Assembly: GCF_900101885.1 (NCBI RefSeq)
Contig: NZ_FNAN01000023.1
Span: 1-61,681 of the forward strand
Length of the DNA stretch: 61,681 nt
Direction: 5' to 3'
Origin: Dyadobacter soli
GTDB lineage: Bacteria > Bacteroidota > Bacteroidia > Cytophagales > Spirosomataceae
Part shown: positions 8,822 to 18,280 of the stretch, piece by piece
Layout of the letters: each line of letters begins with the position of its first letter
Numbering within the stretch: the first letter of the stretch is position 1
Program-made: the position numbers and the translations under genes
The notes under the pieces: model-generated
Seen by the model: the letters and a program-made list of their open reading frames with translations, nothing else
Told to the model about the DNA's origin: nothing
The model's database searches: none

Positions 8822-10144
8822 ATGAAGCTCCGAAAAATTCTGATCGCCGCGGCCGCGCTGACGGGCCTGGGCGTTGCGCATGCGCAAACCAAACCGGAGG
8901 ATGTAAAAAGTTTCACGCTCGGCAACGGCATGAAATTCCTCGTCCTCGAAGACCATTCGATTCCGACGGCCAATATGTACCTTTTCTGGAAGGTAGGCTC
9001 GCGCAACGAGGTCCATGGCATTACGGGCCTCTCCCACTTCTTCGAACACATGATGTTCAATGGCTCCAAAAGCTACGGCCCGAAGCAGTTCGACCGGGTA
9101 ATGGAAGCCAACGGCGGCTCCAACAACGCGTACACCACTGAAAATGTGACCGTCTACACCGACTGGTTCCAAAAGGACGCCCTGGAAACAATCTTCAAAC
9201 TTGAATCCGACCGCATCGGCCACCTTACCATCGACCCGAAAATGGTGGAAAGCGAACGCGGCGTGGTGCTTTCCGAGCGCAGTACCGGGCTCGAAAACAG
9301 CAATTACCGGCTTATCGGCGAGCAGGTGCAGTCCGTTGCATTCCAGGAGCATCCTTATATGTTCCCGGTAATCGGGTTTGAATCGGACATTAAGAGCTGG
9401 ACGCAGGCGGATCTGGAAAACTATTTCAAAACTTACTACTCGCCCAACAATGCAACCGTGGTGGTAGTGGGTGATATCAAATTCGACGAGGTCAAAAAGC
9501 TGGCGGACCAATACATGGCGCCGCTTCCGGCGCGGGGATTGCCGCCTAAGATCCGCACGATCGAACCTGCGCAGAACGGCGAACGCCGTGTGACGACCTA
9601 TAAGGACATTACCACGCCGAATCTGCTCCTAGCCTACCACGTCCCCGAAACCGCCCATGCCGATTACTATGCACTGGATCTGTTCAGCAGTCTGCTGAGC
9701 TCCGGCAACTCGTCGCGGCTCGTGAAGTCGCTGGTGATGGATACGACCATCGCTTCCAGCGTGTCCGCCGGGCTCGATAATGGCTTCGATCCGACGCTTT
9801 TCGCCATTTTCGCCGTGGCAGGCGATAATGTCTCAGCGGCCGACCTCGAAAAAGCCATTGAAAAACAGATCGATATGATCATTCAAAATGGCGTAACGGA
9901 TGCGGAATTGCAGAAAGTGAAGAACCAGAAACTCATGGAATTCTACCACACGCTCGAAACGATCAATGGCAAGGCCAACAGCATTGGTACTTACGAGGTG
10001 TTTTTTGGTGATTATAAAAAGATGTTCGAAGCGCCGGAAAACTATAAAAAGGTGACAGTTGCGGATATCAAGCGCGTAGCAGGCCAGTATTTTACGGAAC
10101 GCAACCGGACGGTCGGCTCCCTGCTGCCCGAAAATTCGAAATAG
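8822..10144 (+). CDS. M16 zinc metallopeptidase, catalytic subunit
   Basis: 440 residues with a signal peptide (1-21, VAHA then Q). The inverted zinc motif HFFEH is at 72-76 and the distal zinc ligand is probably Glu152 in RGVVLSE, 76 residues on, as in pitrilysin/MPP-type enzymes. It should degrade or process peptides in the periplasm. The next gene starts 12 bp downstream and encodes a second M16 chain without the zinc site, so the two probably form a heterodimer, one chain catalytic and one structural, as seen in other bacterial M16B pairs. Confidence 0.9.
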   Translation: MKLRKILIAAAALTGLGVAHAQTKPEDVKSFTLGNGMKFLVLEDHSIPTANMYLFWKVGSRNEVHGITGLSHFFEHMMFNGSKSYGPKQFDRVMEANGGSNNAYTTENVTVYTDWFQKDALETIFKLESDRIGHLTIDPKMVESERGVVLSERSTGLENSNYRLIGEQVQSVAFQEHPYMFPVIGFESDIKSWTQADLENYFKTYYSPNNATVVVVGDIKFDEVKKLADQYMAPLPARGLPPKIRTIEPAQNGERRVTTYKDITTPNLLLAYHVPETAHADYYALDLFSSLLSSGNSSRLVKSLVMDTTIASSVSAGLDNGFDPTLFAIFAVAGDNVSAADLEKAIEKQIDMIIQNGVTDAELQKVKNQKLMEFYHTLETINGKANSIGTYEVFFGDYKKMFEAPENYKKVTVADIKRVAGQYFTERNRTVGSLLPENSK

Positions 10145-10156
10145 AGCCATTCAAAA

Positions 10157-11545
10157 ATGAAATACGGAATGAAAAATATCATGTTGCTCATCCTGGCATT
10201 GTGCGCATTCGCGGCAAAGGCCCAGAATAATTTCAAAGTACCGCCATTTGAAAAGTTCAAGCTCAAAAACGGGCTTACGGTATACCTCATGGAACAACAC
10301 GAAGTGCCGCTGATTAATGTTTCAGCCACTTTCGACGCGGGTTCGATCAACGACGGCGAGCGGTACGGCCTCGCCAGCCTGACGGCGGACGCATTGCTGT
10401 TCGGCACGCAGAAGTACACCAAGGCGCAGATCGAGGAAATGACCGATTACGTCGGCGCCAGCCTTTCCACCTATGCTTCGAAAGACGAGGCGGGACTAGG
10501 CGCATCATTCGCAGTGAAAGATCAGGACAAGCTTTTCGAACTCATCCAGCAGGTACTCATGTACCCGGTTTTCGATGCCACGGAGTTTGACAAACACAAA
10601 CAGCGCACATTGCTCGAACTTGCGCAGGCGAAGGAAAGCCCACGGTCGGTACTCGGTAACTATTATAATGCATTCCTGTTCGGCAATTTTCCTTACGCCA
10701 CGCCCACGACCGGCAGCAAATCAACAGTCGAAAAGATCGACGTTGCAGCTGTGAAATCGTTTTACCAAAACAATTACACAACCGGCAAAGGTGCGATCGC
10801 GATTGTGGGCGATTTCAAAACGGCGGATATGAAGAAAAAGGTGACCGCATTGTTCGACGGCTGGAAAACCGCCCCCGCCAGAATGGTGAAACGCGTGGCG
10901 CCCAACCTGGAATTCGACAAGGCGCGCGTATTGCTCGTGAATAAGGACGACGCCCGTGAAACTACTTTCATGATCGGCGGCAAGGGTATCGACTACAATT
11001 CTCCGGATTATGTACCGGTGGTGGTAATCAATACAATTTTGGGTGGCCGGTTTACCTCCTGGCTGAATGACGCGTTGCGCGTGAACTCGGGTTTGACCTA
11101 CGGCGCAGGCAGCCGTTTCAGCCGCTACAAATATGCAGGTACATTCGGTATCAGCACTTTTACCAAAAATTCCACGACCGTTCCAGCAATGGATATGGCG
11201 CTGAGCGTCCTCGACAGTCTTCATAAGCATGGTATTAACGAAGAAATCCTCGCGTCCGCGAAGGCGTACGTGAAAGGCGAATTCCCACCGGATTACGAAT
11301 CATCGGGCGCATTGGCGGATTTGCTGACTGATATGTTCACCTATAATTTCGATGAAAGTTTTATCAATACTTTCCAGGCGAAAGTCGATGGGCTGACTGT
11401 GGCACAGGCAAAAGAAATTATCGCGACTTATTTCCCGAAAGATAAGCTGCAATTCGTGCTGGTGGGTAAAGCATCGGAGATCAAGGACCAGGTCAAAAAA
11501 TACGGCGAGCTGAGCGAAAAGCAGATCAAGGCAGACGGATTTTAG
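10157..11545 (+). CDS. M16 peptidase-like protein, non-catalytic partner
   Basis: 462 residues with a signal peptide (1-22, ending FAAKA). The M16 fold is recognisable (FKLKNGLTVYLMEQHEVPLINV; LGGRFTSWLNDALRVNSGLTYGAGS, the latter typical of the C-terminal half). Where the first chain has HFFEH, this one reads LASLTADALL, so the zinc ligands are missing. It follows the catalytic subunit by 12 bp in one operon and probably contributes to substrate binding in the periplasm. Confidence 0.88.
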   Translation: MKYGMKNIMLLILALCAFAAKAQNNFKVPPFEKFKLKNGLTVYLMEQHEVPLINVSATFDAGSINDGERYGLASLTADALLFGTQKYTKAQIEEMTDYVGASLSTYASKDEAGLGASFAVKDQDKLFELIQQVLMYPVFDATEFDKHKQRTLLELAQAKESPRSVLGNYYNAFLFGNFPYATPTTGSKSTVEKIDVAAVKSFYQNNYTTGKGAIAIVGDFKTADMKKKVTALFDGWKTAPARMVKRVAPNLEFDKARVLLVNKDDARETTFMIGGKGIDYNSPDYVPVVVINTILGGRFTSWLNDALRVNSGLTYGAGSRFSRYKYAGTFGISTFTKNSTTVPAMDMALSVLDSLHKHGINEEILASAKAYVKGEFPPDYESSGALADLLTDMFTYNFDESFINTFQAKVDGLTVAQAKEIIATYFPKDKLQFVLVGKASEIKDQVKKYGELSEKQIKADGF

Positions 11546-11599
11546 TATATCGATAACAGGTGCTGCTTTTGGCAATACCTATCTAAAACAATCAACGAA

Positions 11600-12460
11600 A
11601 TGACAATGAAAAAACTAATCGGTCTGGGCTGTCTGGCAGCTGCATTGCTGGGCGGGAGCGACCTTTTTGCGCAAGGAAAGGTATATACCGCTCCGATCGG
11701 CTTACAGGCATATACTTTCCGCGGCAGCTGGGGCAAGGGCATCGAAGCGACGCTGGATACCATCAAATCGCTCGGCGTTACCGAAATGGAAGGTGGCCCT
11801 ATCGCCGGCATGACCACCGAGGAACTCCGCAAGCAGCTCGACAAACGCGGCATTAAAATGCGTTCCATCGGTGCGGACTACAAGAAACTGAGCGAAAGCA
11901 CTGCCCAAACCATCAAAGATGCCAAAATCCTCGGCGCTACTTACGTGATGGTAGCCTGGATTCCTCACGAAAAAGGCAATTTCAACCTAGAAACCGCGAA
12001 AAAAGCAGTAGCAGATTTCAACAAAGCCGGTAAAGAGCTAAAAGAAGCAGGTATTTCATTGACCTACCACAACCACGGCTACGAGTTCGTACCGTACGAA
12101 AACGGCACGCTGTTCGACTACATTGTTAAAAACACGAATCCGGAATACGTCAACTTCGAAATGGATGTACTTTGGACTGCATTCCCCGGACAAGACCCCG
12201 CGAAACTGCTTCTGAAATATCCTACGCGCTGGAAACTGATGCACCTTAAAGACCTGAAAAAAGGCGTGAAAGGCGACCTCTCCGGCGGTACGCCCACTAC
12301 GAACGACGTAGCACTGGGCACCGGCCAGATCGACATCCCGGCGACTTTGAAAGCCGCGAAGAAAGTGGGTATCAAGCATTATTTTATTGAAGACGAAAGT
12401 CCTTCATACTTAAAGCAGATCCCGGTGACGATTGCTTATATTAAGGGGATAAAGGAGTAA
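11600..12460 (+). CDS. Secreted sugar phosphate isomerase/epimerase-like TIM-barrel protein
   Basis: 286 residues with a signal peptide (ending DLFAQ at about 25). The mature part is a xylose-isomerase-like TIM barrel: IGLQAYTFR strand 1, TYHNHGYEF, the metal-site strand VNFEMDVLW, WKLMHLKDLKKG and HYFIEDE. This family in Bacteroidota often contains exported proteins annotated as sugar isomerases or epimerases; no activity can be assigned. ATG at 11606 (MKKLIGLG) is an equally good start. It lies 54 bp after the M16 pair and may be cotranscribed with it. It ends at the purine-rich tract of the 12.46-kb palindrome. Confidence 0.82.
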   Translation: MTMKKLIGLGCLAAALLGGSDLFAQGKVYTAPIGLQAYTFRGSWGKGIEATLDTIKSLGVTEMEGGPIAGMTTEELRKQLDKRGIKMRSIGADYKKLSESTAQTIKDAKILGATYVMVAWIPHEKGNFNLETAKKAVADFNKAGKELKEAGISLTYHNHGYEFVPYENGTLFDYIVKNTNPEYVNFEMDVLWTAFPGQDPAKLLLKYPTRWKLMHLKDLKKGVKGDLSGGTPTTNDVALGTGQIDIPATLKAAKKVGIKHYFIEDESPSYLKQIPVTIAYIKGIKE

Positions 12461-12706
12461 AGGGAGGAAGGGGAGGAAAGGGAGGAAGGAAAAAGGCGCT
12501 GGTAGCGCTCGTACGAATCTCCGGATTCGTACATACTATTCGCAGGCCTCTGGCCGGTCTATACTGCAATATCGGTTTGCGGTACTGACCGGCCAGAGGC
12601 CTGCGAATATTTAGTCACGAAGGAAACCTTCGCGCCATTTTTTACACCTTCCTCCCCTTCCTCCTTTTCCTCCCTTTCCTCCTTTCCTCCCTTTCCTCCC
12701 TTCAAA
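12461..12706. repeat. Nested palindrome between convergent genes, flanked by GGGAGGAAA tracts
   Basis: The whole gap between two convergent stop codons is structured. From the left: a purine tract of roughly 9-nt units GGGAGGAA(A/G) (12461-12496); a hairpin GCGCT-GGT-AGCGC (12496-12508); a 9-bp hairpin GTACGAATC / GATTCGTAC (12511-12532); a perfect 23-bp inverted repeat (12537-12559 / 12587-12609) containing GGCCTCTGGCC; and a hairpin CGAAGG-AAA-CCTTCG (12618-12632). It closes with a pyrimidine tract (12647-12702) that is the complement of the left tract. Both converging transcripts would therefore begin their 3' UTR with the same GGGAGGAAA repeats. The hairpin part resembles REP/BIME elements linked to RAYT transposases; that link is inferred. 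Confidence 0.85.
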
Positions 12707-14602
12707 TCACCACCCCGGATTCTGCTTCAACGTTGGGGTGCGCTGCAACTCGTCTTGCATGATCGGGAAGAGGTAATGCCTTGGCGTTACGAACACGCGG
12801 CTTTCTACAAAATAGCGCTGCATCCGGTACTTTTTGCCCTCTACCACGATCTTTCCGTTTGCGTCTTCCACCGGCTTCATACCGTTGATCATCCTTTGCG
12901 TTTTCGGGTACGGCCAGTAGCCTTGTGAGCGCTGCTCGTTGGTCGCCCCGGCGCTCTGCCATGCCTGTTCGCGGGTGAGTTCTTTGGCCGAGCTGGCTTC
13001 TAGGTATAAGCGTGAAGTCCAGATGCGGTTGTTTTCGTAAAAGAGCTCTACCCTTCTCTCGCGTTTGATGTATTCGTCCATCAATGCTTTGTTCGATTGC
13101 GCCTCCGTCGGGATGGGCGCCATGAAAGAGCGCTTTCTCACGTCATTCAGCATTTGGTAAATTTCCGCATTAGGCCCGGCCGACTCGTTCACTGCTTCCG
13201 CATAAATGTAAATAAACTCAGGCAGGCGCCAGATCGGCGGGCCGCTGATGGAGAAGCTCTTGTCGCGGTTCCACGATTCCCGGAGGATTTTGCGCAGGAA
13301 ATAGCCTGTCGTCGATGAGTTCGAAGCACCGATTTTATCCGCGCCGGTGGCAGTATTGATCACTTTTCCTTTGAAAGTTGAACCGTGATACACGATATCG
13401 CGGTAGAAACGCGGGTCTCTTTTCACACTTTCGTAAGGGTTACCATCGTCGTAGCCGTCGGTTTTGGCGCGGGTACCGTACACCGGATAGCCAAATCCAT
13501 TCGGCGCAATGTATTCATATTCATCCACTTGCTCCTGCACCGGCATTTGGCGCGAGCTGCCACCCCAGCTTGGCGGGTAAATGTCGCCCTGCCAGTTGTT
13601 GTCCTTATCACGGGTGACGAAGAACACGGCTTCATTTTGGAATGACTGCATATCGTGGTACAGATCCCAGAGCCGTGCGGGCACTTTGGAATTGTTGTTG
13701 TTCACACCGGCATCGTCGCGAAAATCGGAAGCGTCGTGGCCCTGGTAGAGGCTGTAACGCTGGCGACCGTCGACTTTGAAATCGATTACCGCTTTGGCAG
13801 CTTCTTTGGCTTTCACCCAGCGATCTACATTATAGGCGTATTCACCGGCAAATTGGCGCGTATCGTTCGGGAAGGTTCCGCCGTTCCACATCGGCGTGGC
13901 GGCCATCCAGGAAATCATCGCTTTCAGACCCAGACAGGCCCCTTTATCCACCCGACCAAAATCAGCCCCGCCCCAGCTGCCAGGAACCCTGGCAAATGCT
14001 GAATCGCAATCCTGCCGGATTTTCTCCGCTATGGCATGGAATGACTCTTGCTTGAAATCCATTGGGCCGCTGGGCTGGATGGTGCTGGTAATGTAAACCA
14101 CCTCCCCGTACATGCGCGCGGCCAGGTAATGGAAGTAGGCGCGCATGAAGTAGGTTTCACCGAGGCGTTTGTCGAGGTCGCCGGCTTGCAGCGGGTTATC
14201 CGGCGTGTTATATTTCTTCACACCTTCCAGGATCACATTGGTCTTACGGATGCGGGAGTACAAATCCCACCAGTACTGACCGCGGCTACTATTGTCGGGC
14301 ATTTTATTGGGGTTCCAGTCACCGGTATTGAACTTGTTGGTAAGGCTACCTTCGGCGGTTGAGCCCTCCGCCTCGTCGGTCACAGGTGCCGAGGAGAAGT
14401 GGGAGAAAAAAACCAGCGGACTGTTGGAACCTTTGGCATTGTCGTACAGGTCGGTAACCAGCTGGTTCGTTTTGTTGTACCGGGTAAAAACCTGCTCGGC
14501 GTCCACCTGATCGTCGGGTTTCCGGTCGAGGAAATCCTGCTGGCAGCCCGACAGTACTACAAGACCGAATGCTACACTCGTAAATATTTTTCTGGTATTC
14601 AT
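12707..14602 (-). CDS. SusD/RagB-family outer-membrane lipoprotein
   Basis: 631-residue surface lipoprotein with a lipobox ending in Cys20 (VVLSGC). The N-terminal helices (QDFLDRKPDDQVDAEQVF) and the C-terminal SusD region (RERRVELFYENNRIW; YLFPIMQDELQRTPTLKQNPGW) are typical of RagB/SusD proteins. These cap a SusC channel and bind its ligand. The stop is 16 bp beyond the STN-SusC gene and it is the last gene of the sigma/FecR/SusC/SusD cluster. No catabolic enzyme is in the cluster, so the ligand is unknown. Confidence 0.93.
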   Translation of the reverse strand: MNTRKIFTSVAFGLVVLSGCQQDFLDRKPDDQVDAEQVFTRYNKTNQLVTDLYDNAKGSNSPLVFFSHFSSAPVTDEAEGSTAEGSLTNKFNTGDWNPNKMPDNSSRGQYWWDLYSRIRKTNVILEGVKKYNTPDNPLQAGDLDKRLGETYFMRAYFHYLAARMYGEVVYITSTIQPSGPMDFKQESFHAIAEKIRQDCDSAFARVPGSWGGADFGRVDKGACLGLKAMISWMAATPMWNGGTFPNDTRQFAGEYAYNVDRWVKAKEAAKAVIDFKVDGRQRYSLYQGHDASDFRDDAGVNNNNSKVPARLWDLYHDMQSFQNEAVFFVTRDKDNNWQGDIYPPSWGGSSRQMPVQEQVDEYEYIAPNGFGYPVYGTRAKTDGYDDGNPYESVKRDPRFYRDIVYHGSTFKGKVINTATGADKIGASNSSTTGYFLRKILRESWNRDKSFSISGPPIWRLPEFIYIYAEAVNESAGPNAEIYQMLNDVRKRSFMAPIPTEAQSNKALMDEYIKRERRVELFYENNRIWTSRLYLEASSAKELTREQAWQSAGATNEQRSQGYWPYPKTQRMINGMKPVEDANGKIVVEGKKYRMQRYFVESRVFVTPRHYLFPIMQDELQRTPTLKQNPGW

Positions 14603-14617
14603 AAAAGTCAGGTTAAA

Positions 14618-17600
14618 TCAGAATGAAATGTCGACGCCAAAATTCACCACCTTCTGGATCGGGTACCAGTCGCCGGAGCCCTCGCGGGTTTCGGGGTCCA
14701 TATCCACATCTTTCAGCCCGTCCCACGTGAGCAGGTTCATGCCTTGCACGTAAATGCGGAAGTTGTCGATGCCGATCTTTTTGATCGCCGTTTTAGGCAG
14801 ACTGTACCCTACCTCTATCGTTTTCAGACGGATGTATTTCGAATTGTATAAAAACAAGCTGCTATTGCCATTCTTGTTGTTGCTGTGATCGCCGAAATGC
14901 AATGCCGGATAAGTAGCGGTCGCCGCGGTTTCCGGCGTCCAGCGTTTCAGGTGCATGGGTTTCACTTTACCATATTTATCCTGGCTGAACAGCGGGAAAT
15001 CATACACCGCCGCGCCGGAAAGCTGCACCGACGCCCGCGACGCCCCCTGGAACAATGCGCTGAAATCGAAGTTCTTGAAGCGGCCTCCTACCGGCAAACC
15101 GAACATCAGCTCCGGGTTACGCGGGTTACCAACAGCCGTGCGGTCGCCCAGGTCGTCAATTTTGCCATCGCTATTCAAATCCTTGTAAATCACATCTCCC
15201 GGGCGCAGCGTACCGAACGACTGGAACCCGCTGCCGTTGTTCATCGCATTCAGCTGATTAGCCTCTTCCTGGTTCGCCACGAAACGATCGAAAATGTAGT
15301 CGAAATGCTCGTCGATGCGCTTGCCGGTGTTGGCCCGGCCAGGTGAAGCGTACGGAATCTCGTTCATGAAAATGATCTTGTTGCGGGCAAAAGTCATATT
15401 CGGGCGAACGAAATAGGTAAAGTTTTTACCAATGCTGCCCGTCCAGCCGAGCTCGAAATCGAAACCTTTGTTGTTCACGATACCCGAGTTGAGGAACGGC
15501 GCGTCCTTACCCACGATGTCGGGGAAACCGAGCTTGTTACCACCGCCCATGTTGGTGATAATGTCGTAGCGATGCTCCCGGAAAAGGTCCAACGTCAGCG
15601 TAAGGTGTTTCAGGAATGTCGCGTCGATACCGATATTGGTTTTACGCGCCTTTTCCCAGGTCAGGTTTGGGTTAGCCAGGTCGCCTTCCGACAAGAAACC
15701 GCCCGCGCCGGAACCAAAATTGTCGGTACCGAAATTGTAATCGCCGTCGCGTCCTCCGAAATATTGCAAGTAAATAAAGCGCTTATCATCGGGGATTTTG
15801 TCGCTTCCCACCAAACCGAACGAGCCGCGGATTTTCAGGTTATTGAGCCAGTTCTGGGTATCGGTCATGAAACGCTCCTTCGTGAGCACCCAGCCCGCCG
15901 CTACCGACGGGAAGAAACCGTAACGTTTCCCTTTCGCGAAATTCTCGGAGCCATTATAAGCCGCATTCACTTCCAGCAAGTAGCGGTCGTCGTAGCCATA
16001 GGTGGCCCGCGCCGTAACACCCTGGTAGCTGAACGGCACCTGGTTGTTGATAACCCGCTTCGACCGGTTGAAAAGTACCATCCCCGTCACGTCATGCAAT
16101 CCGAAATTCCGCATGTAGTCGAGCTTGGCCTGGAAATAGGCGCGGCTTTCATTGTTATTGTTGTTATACCCGTTCCCGATCGTCTGGTCGATATTGTACT
16201 TGTTCCCCGACTTGTACGCACCCGCATAATGCCCGGGCGTGCGGTAAATGTCGCTTCCGGCAGTCGGTACGAACGTGGCATAGCCCGGATACTCGCGGTA
16301 GCCTTCCGAATAGGTACCCACCTTCCGGTCGATCCAGCCGCCGTCGTTGGCGTCGTAAGAAAACATTCCTTCAATGGCCAGGCCTTTGGTAATGAAGTTC
16401 AGCTTGTGGCCCAGCGAGAATGACCCATTGAGATAGGTATTTTTCTCATTCAAAAAACCGGTGCGGCTGAGTTCTCCGAGAATGTTGAAACGGTAAATCT
16501 GGTCGCCGTACAGCATTCCGAGCGGGTTATTGGCCTGGAAAACCTTATTCGCAGGGTCGTCGTTCGACTCCACTACGATTGGCAGATAAGACGGCTGCGT
16601 ATTCGCGAGCTCCACGATCCGGGCGGCTGAGGTACCGGGTGCATTGCGATCTGTAATGCGGGCTCCGAGGTCGAGTTTGGCGTAAAAATTGTCCGTAATG
16701 TCGATATCGATGTTCGAACGGAAGTTGTAACGCTTGAAAACCGCCTGGGTATTATTCGCCGTCAGATCCGTATGACGGTAGTTACCATCCTGCTGGAAGT
16801 AGTTGGCCAGGACGAAATACCTGGCCCTCAACGACCCACCGCTAATAGATAAACTGTAATCATGCTGCACACCTGGCTTGAATGCATAATCGAAATAATT
16901 CCAATTATAGCCCAGCCCGTCGGAGTTATCGCCTTTCGCCTTGCGGAAATCGGCAATGGCCTGCTCGGAGAAGAGGTTCAACGTCGTCGGGTCCGCGTCC
17001 GGATTATCGTTTCTTCTCGCTTCATTGTAAAGCATCGCATAGTCCGCCGAACCGAGGTAAGTCGGGAATTTCACTGGATTATTCACCCCTACCGATGCTT
17101 TGAAATTCACCGTCGCCTTATCCTGCACTTTTCCGCGCCGCGTGGTGATCAGGATTACGCCATTGGCACCACGCACACCATAAGGCGCTGTGGCCGAGGC
17201 GTCTTTCAAAATCGTAAACGTTTCAATTTCCGAAGGCGCGAGGTAATCCATACTCCGTTCGAGGCCGTCGATGATCACGATCGGCGCCTTGTTTCCGTAA
17301 GTAGCCGTACCGCGAATGAAAATGTCGCTCCGGTCCACACCCGGCTCGCCGCCGCTGAACTGGTTCGCAAACAAACCCGGTAACCTTCCCGCCAATGCAT
17401 TGGTGATGCTGGCCGTCGGGCTTTGCTTCAAATCTTCCGTAGTAATGGTTGCAATAGAGCCGGTAATAGTGGCCTTGCGCTGCGAGCCATACCCAATGAT
17501 CACGATTTCTTCCAACCCATTCAAATCTTCTTCCAGCTGAATGCTGAGCGTCGTCTGAGTGCCTACCGTCTGTTCTTTTTTGAGATACCCGATAAAAGAC

Positions 17601-18184
17601 ACCACCAGCACATCTCCCGCCTCGGCTTCCACGGTAAACTTTCCCGAAGCGTCGGCCGAAGTCCCCTTATCGGTGCCTTTTACGATCACCGTCGCACCGG
17701 GTAACGGATTACCTTTCGCATCGGCAATGGTCCCCGTGATCTCACGGATAATCGTCTCGGGCACAACCGGCAGTTCAACCTTTCGTACGGGGCCGGCCCC
17801 GTCTTTCTCCTCCTTTTTGTAGATCGCGATTTGCTTACCTATTACCTTATACGTCAGGTCTGTTCCTTTCAGCGCGGCATTCAGGATAGCCGGCACGGTT
17901 TCGTTTTTCAGGTCCAGGTTGACATTGACCTCCTGTTTACCCGAAAAAAGATCATCCCTGTAAAATATGCGGTAACTGGTTTGTTCCTGAATTTGCCTGA
18001 ACAGCGTGCCCAGATTTCCGTTCCGGATTTTGACATCCATCCTGCTTTTCTGAGAATACCCCGTTGCATGCACGCTCATCATCCCGACCCATAACAGTAC
18101 GACTGTCAGTTTCATGATTCTCAGCATTTTTGATGGGTGCAATTTTCCCAAAGGGCAATACCCTTTCTGGTCAAATTTTTTCAT
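14618..18184 (-). CDS. SusC/RagA TonB-linked outer-membrane protein with STN signalling domain
   Basis: 1188 residues. A hydrophobic export signal (about 24-40, ending SVHATGYSQ) follows an unusually long, charged N-terminus. Domains in order: secretin/TonB short N-terminal (STN) domain about 49-123, carboxypeptidase-regulatory-like domain 148-217, TonB-box-like EEIVIIGYG 225-233, plug about 238-355 with APIVIIDGLERSMDY and GANGVILITTRRGK, then a large barrel ending in Phe (VVNFGVDISF). The STN domain is the part that contacts a FecR anti-sigma factor, and fecR and an ECF sigma gene lie directly upstream. Ligand binding is therefore probably signalled to transcription of this locus, as in the Fec model. 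ATGs at residues 20 and 24 are alternative starts. Confidence 0.95.
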   Translation of the reverse strand: MKKFDQKGYCPLGKLHPSKMLRIMKLTVVLLWVGMMSVHATGYSQKSRMDVKIRNGNLGTLFRQIQEQTSYRIFYRDDLFSGKQEVNVNLDLKNETVPAILNAALKGTDLTYKVIGKQIAIYKKEEKDGAGPVRKVELPVVPETIIREITGTIADAKGNPLPGATVIVKGTDKGTSADASGKFTVEAEAGDVLVVSFIGYLKKEQTVGTQTTLSIQLEEDLNGLEEIVIIGYGSQRKATITGSIATITTEDLKQSPTASITNALAGRLPGLFANQFSGGEPGVDRSDIFIRGTATYGNKAPIVIIDGLERSMDYLAPSEIETFTILKDASATAPYGVRGANGVILITTRRGKVQDKATVNFKASVGVNNPVKFPTYLGSADYAMLYNEARRNDNPDADPTTLNLFSEQAIADFRKAKGDNSDGLGYNWNYFDYAFKPGVQHDYSLSISGGSLRARYFVLANYFQQDGNYRHTDLTANNTQAVFKRYNFRSNIDIDITDNFYAKLDLGARITDRNAPGTSAARIVELANTQPSYLPIVVESNDDPANKVFQANNPLGMLYGDQIYRFNILGELSRTGFLNEKNTYLNGSFSLGHKLNFITKGLAIEGMFSYDANDGGWIDRKVGTYSEGYREYPGYATFVPTAGSDIYRTPGHYAGAYKSGNKYNIDQTIGNGYNNNNNESRAYFQAKLDYMRNFGLHDVTGMVLFNRSKRVINNQVPFSYQGVTARATYGYDDRYLLEVNAAYNGSENFAKGKRYGFFPSVAAGWVLTKERFMTDTQNWLNNLKIRGSFGLVGSDKIPDDKRFIYLQYFGGRDGDYNFGTDNFGSGAGGFLSEGDLANPNLTWEKARKTNIGIDATFLKHLTLTLDLFREHRYDIITNMGGGNKLGFPDIVGKDAPFLNSGIVNNKGFDFELGWTGSIGKNFTYFVRPNMTFARNKIIFMNEIPYASPGRANTGKRIDEHFDYIFDRFVANQEEANQLNAMNNGSGFQSFGTLRPGDVIYKDLNSDGKIDDLGDRTAVGNPRNPELMFGLPVGGRFKNFDFSALFQGASRASVQLSGAAVYDFPLFSQDKYGKVKPMHLKRWTPETAATATYPALHFGDHSNNKNGNSSLFLYNSKYIRLKTIEVGYSLPKTAIKKIGIDNFRIYVQGMNLLTWDGLKDVDMDPETREGSGDWYPIQKVVNFGVDISF

Positions 18185-18224
18185 AAATTTGATTTGACTT
18201 TTGTTAATACAATGGTTTAAGGAT

Positions 18225-18276
18225 CACTTGCTTGCCGGCAAGTGTGAAGGATCGGGAAACGTTGCCGCGTTTCCCG
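18225..18276. other. Two stem-loops between fecR and STN-susC
   Basis: CACTTGC / GCAAGTG (18225-18244) and a perfect 9-bp stem CGGGAAACG / CGTTTCCCG (18253-18276). The second has a T run only on the plus-strand side (18277-18282), where no plus-strand gene ends. In the minus-strand mRNA they sit between the fecR stop and the susC start and could affect processing or polar expression. Function unproven. Confidence 0.5.
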
Positions 18277-18280
18277 TTTT

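Noticed and set aside
12511..12532. GTACGAATC/GATTCGTAC hairpin considered as part of a tRNA gene
   Set aside because: No acceptor stem, T-loop or CCA context; it belongs to the REP-like palindrome.
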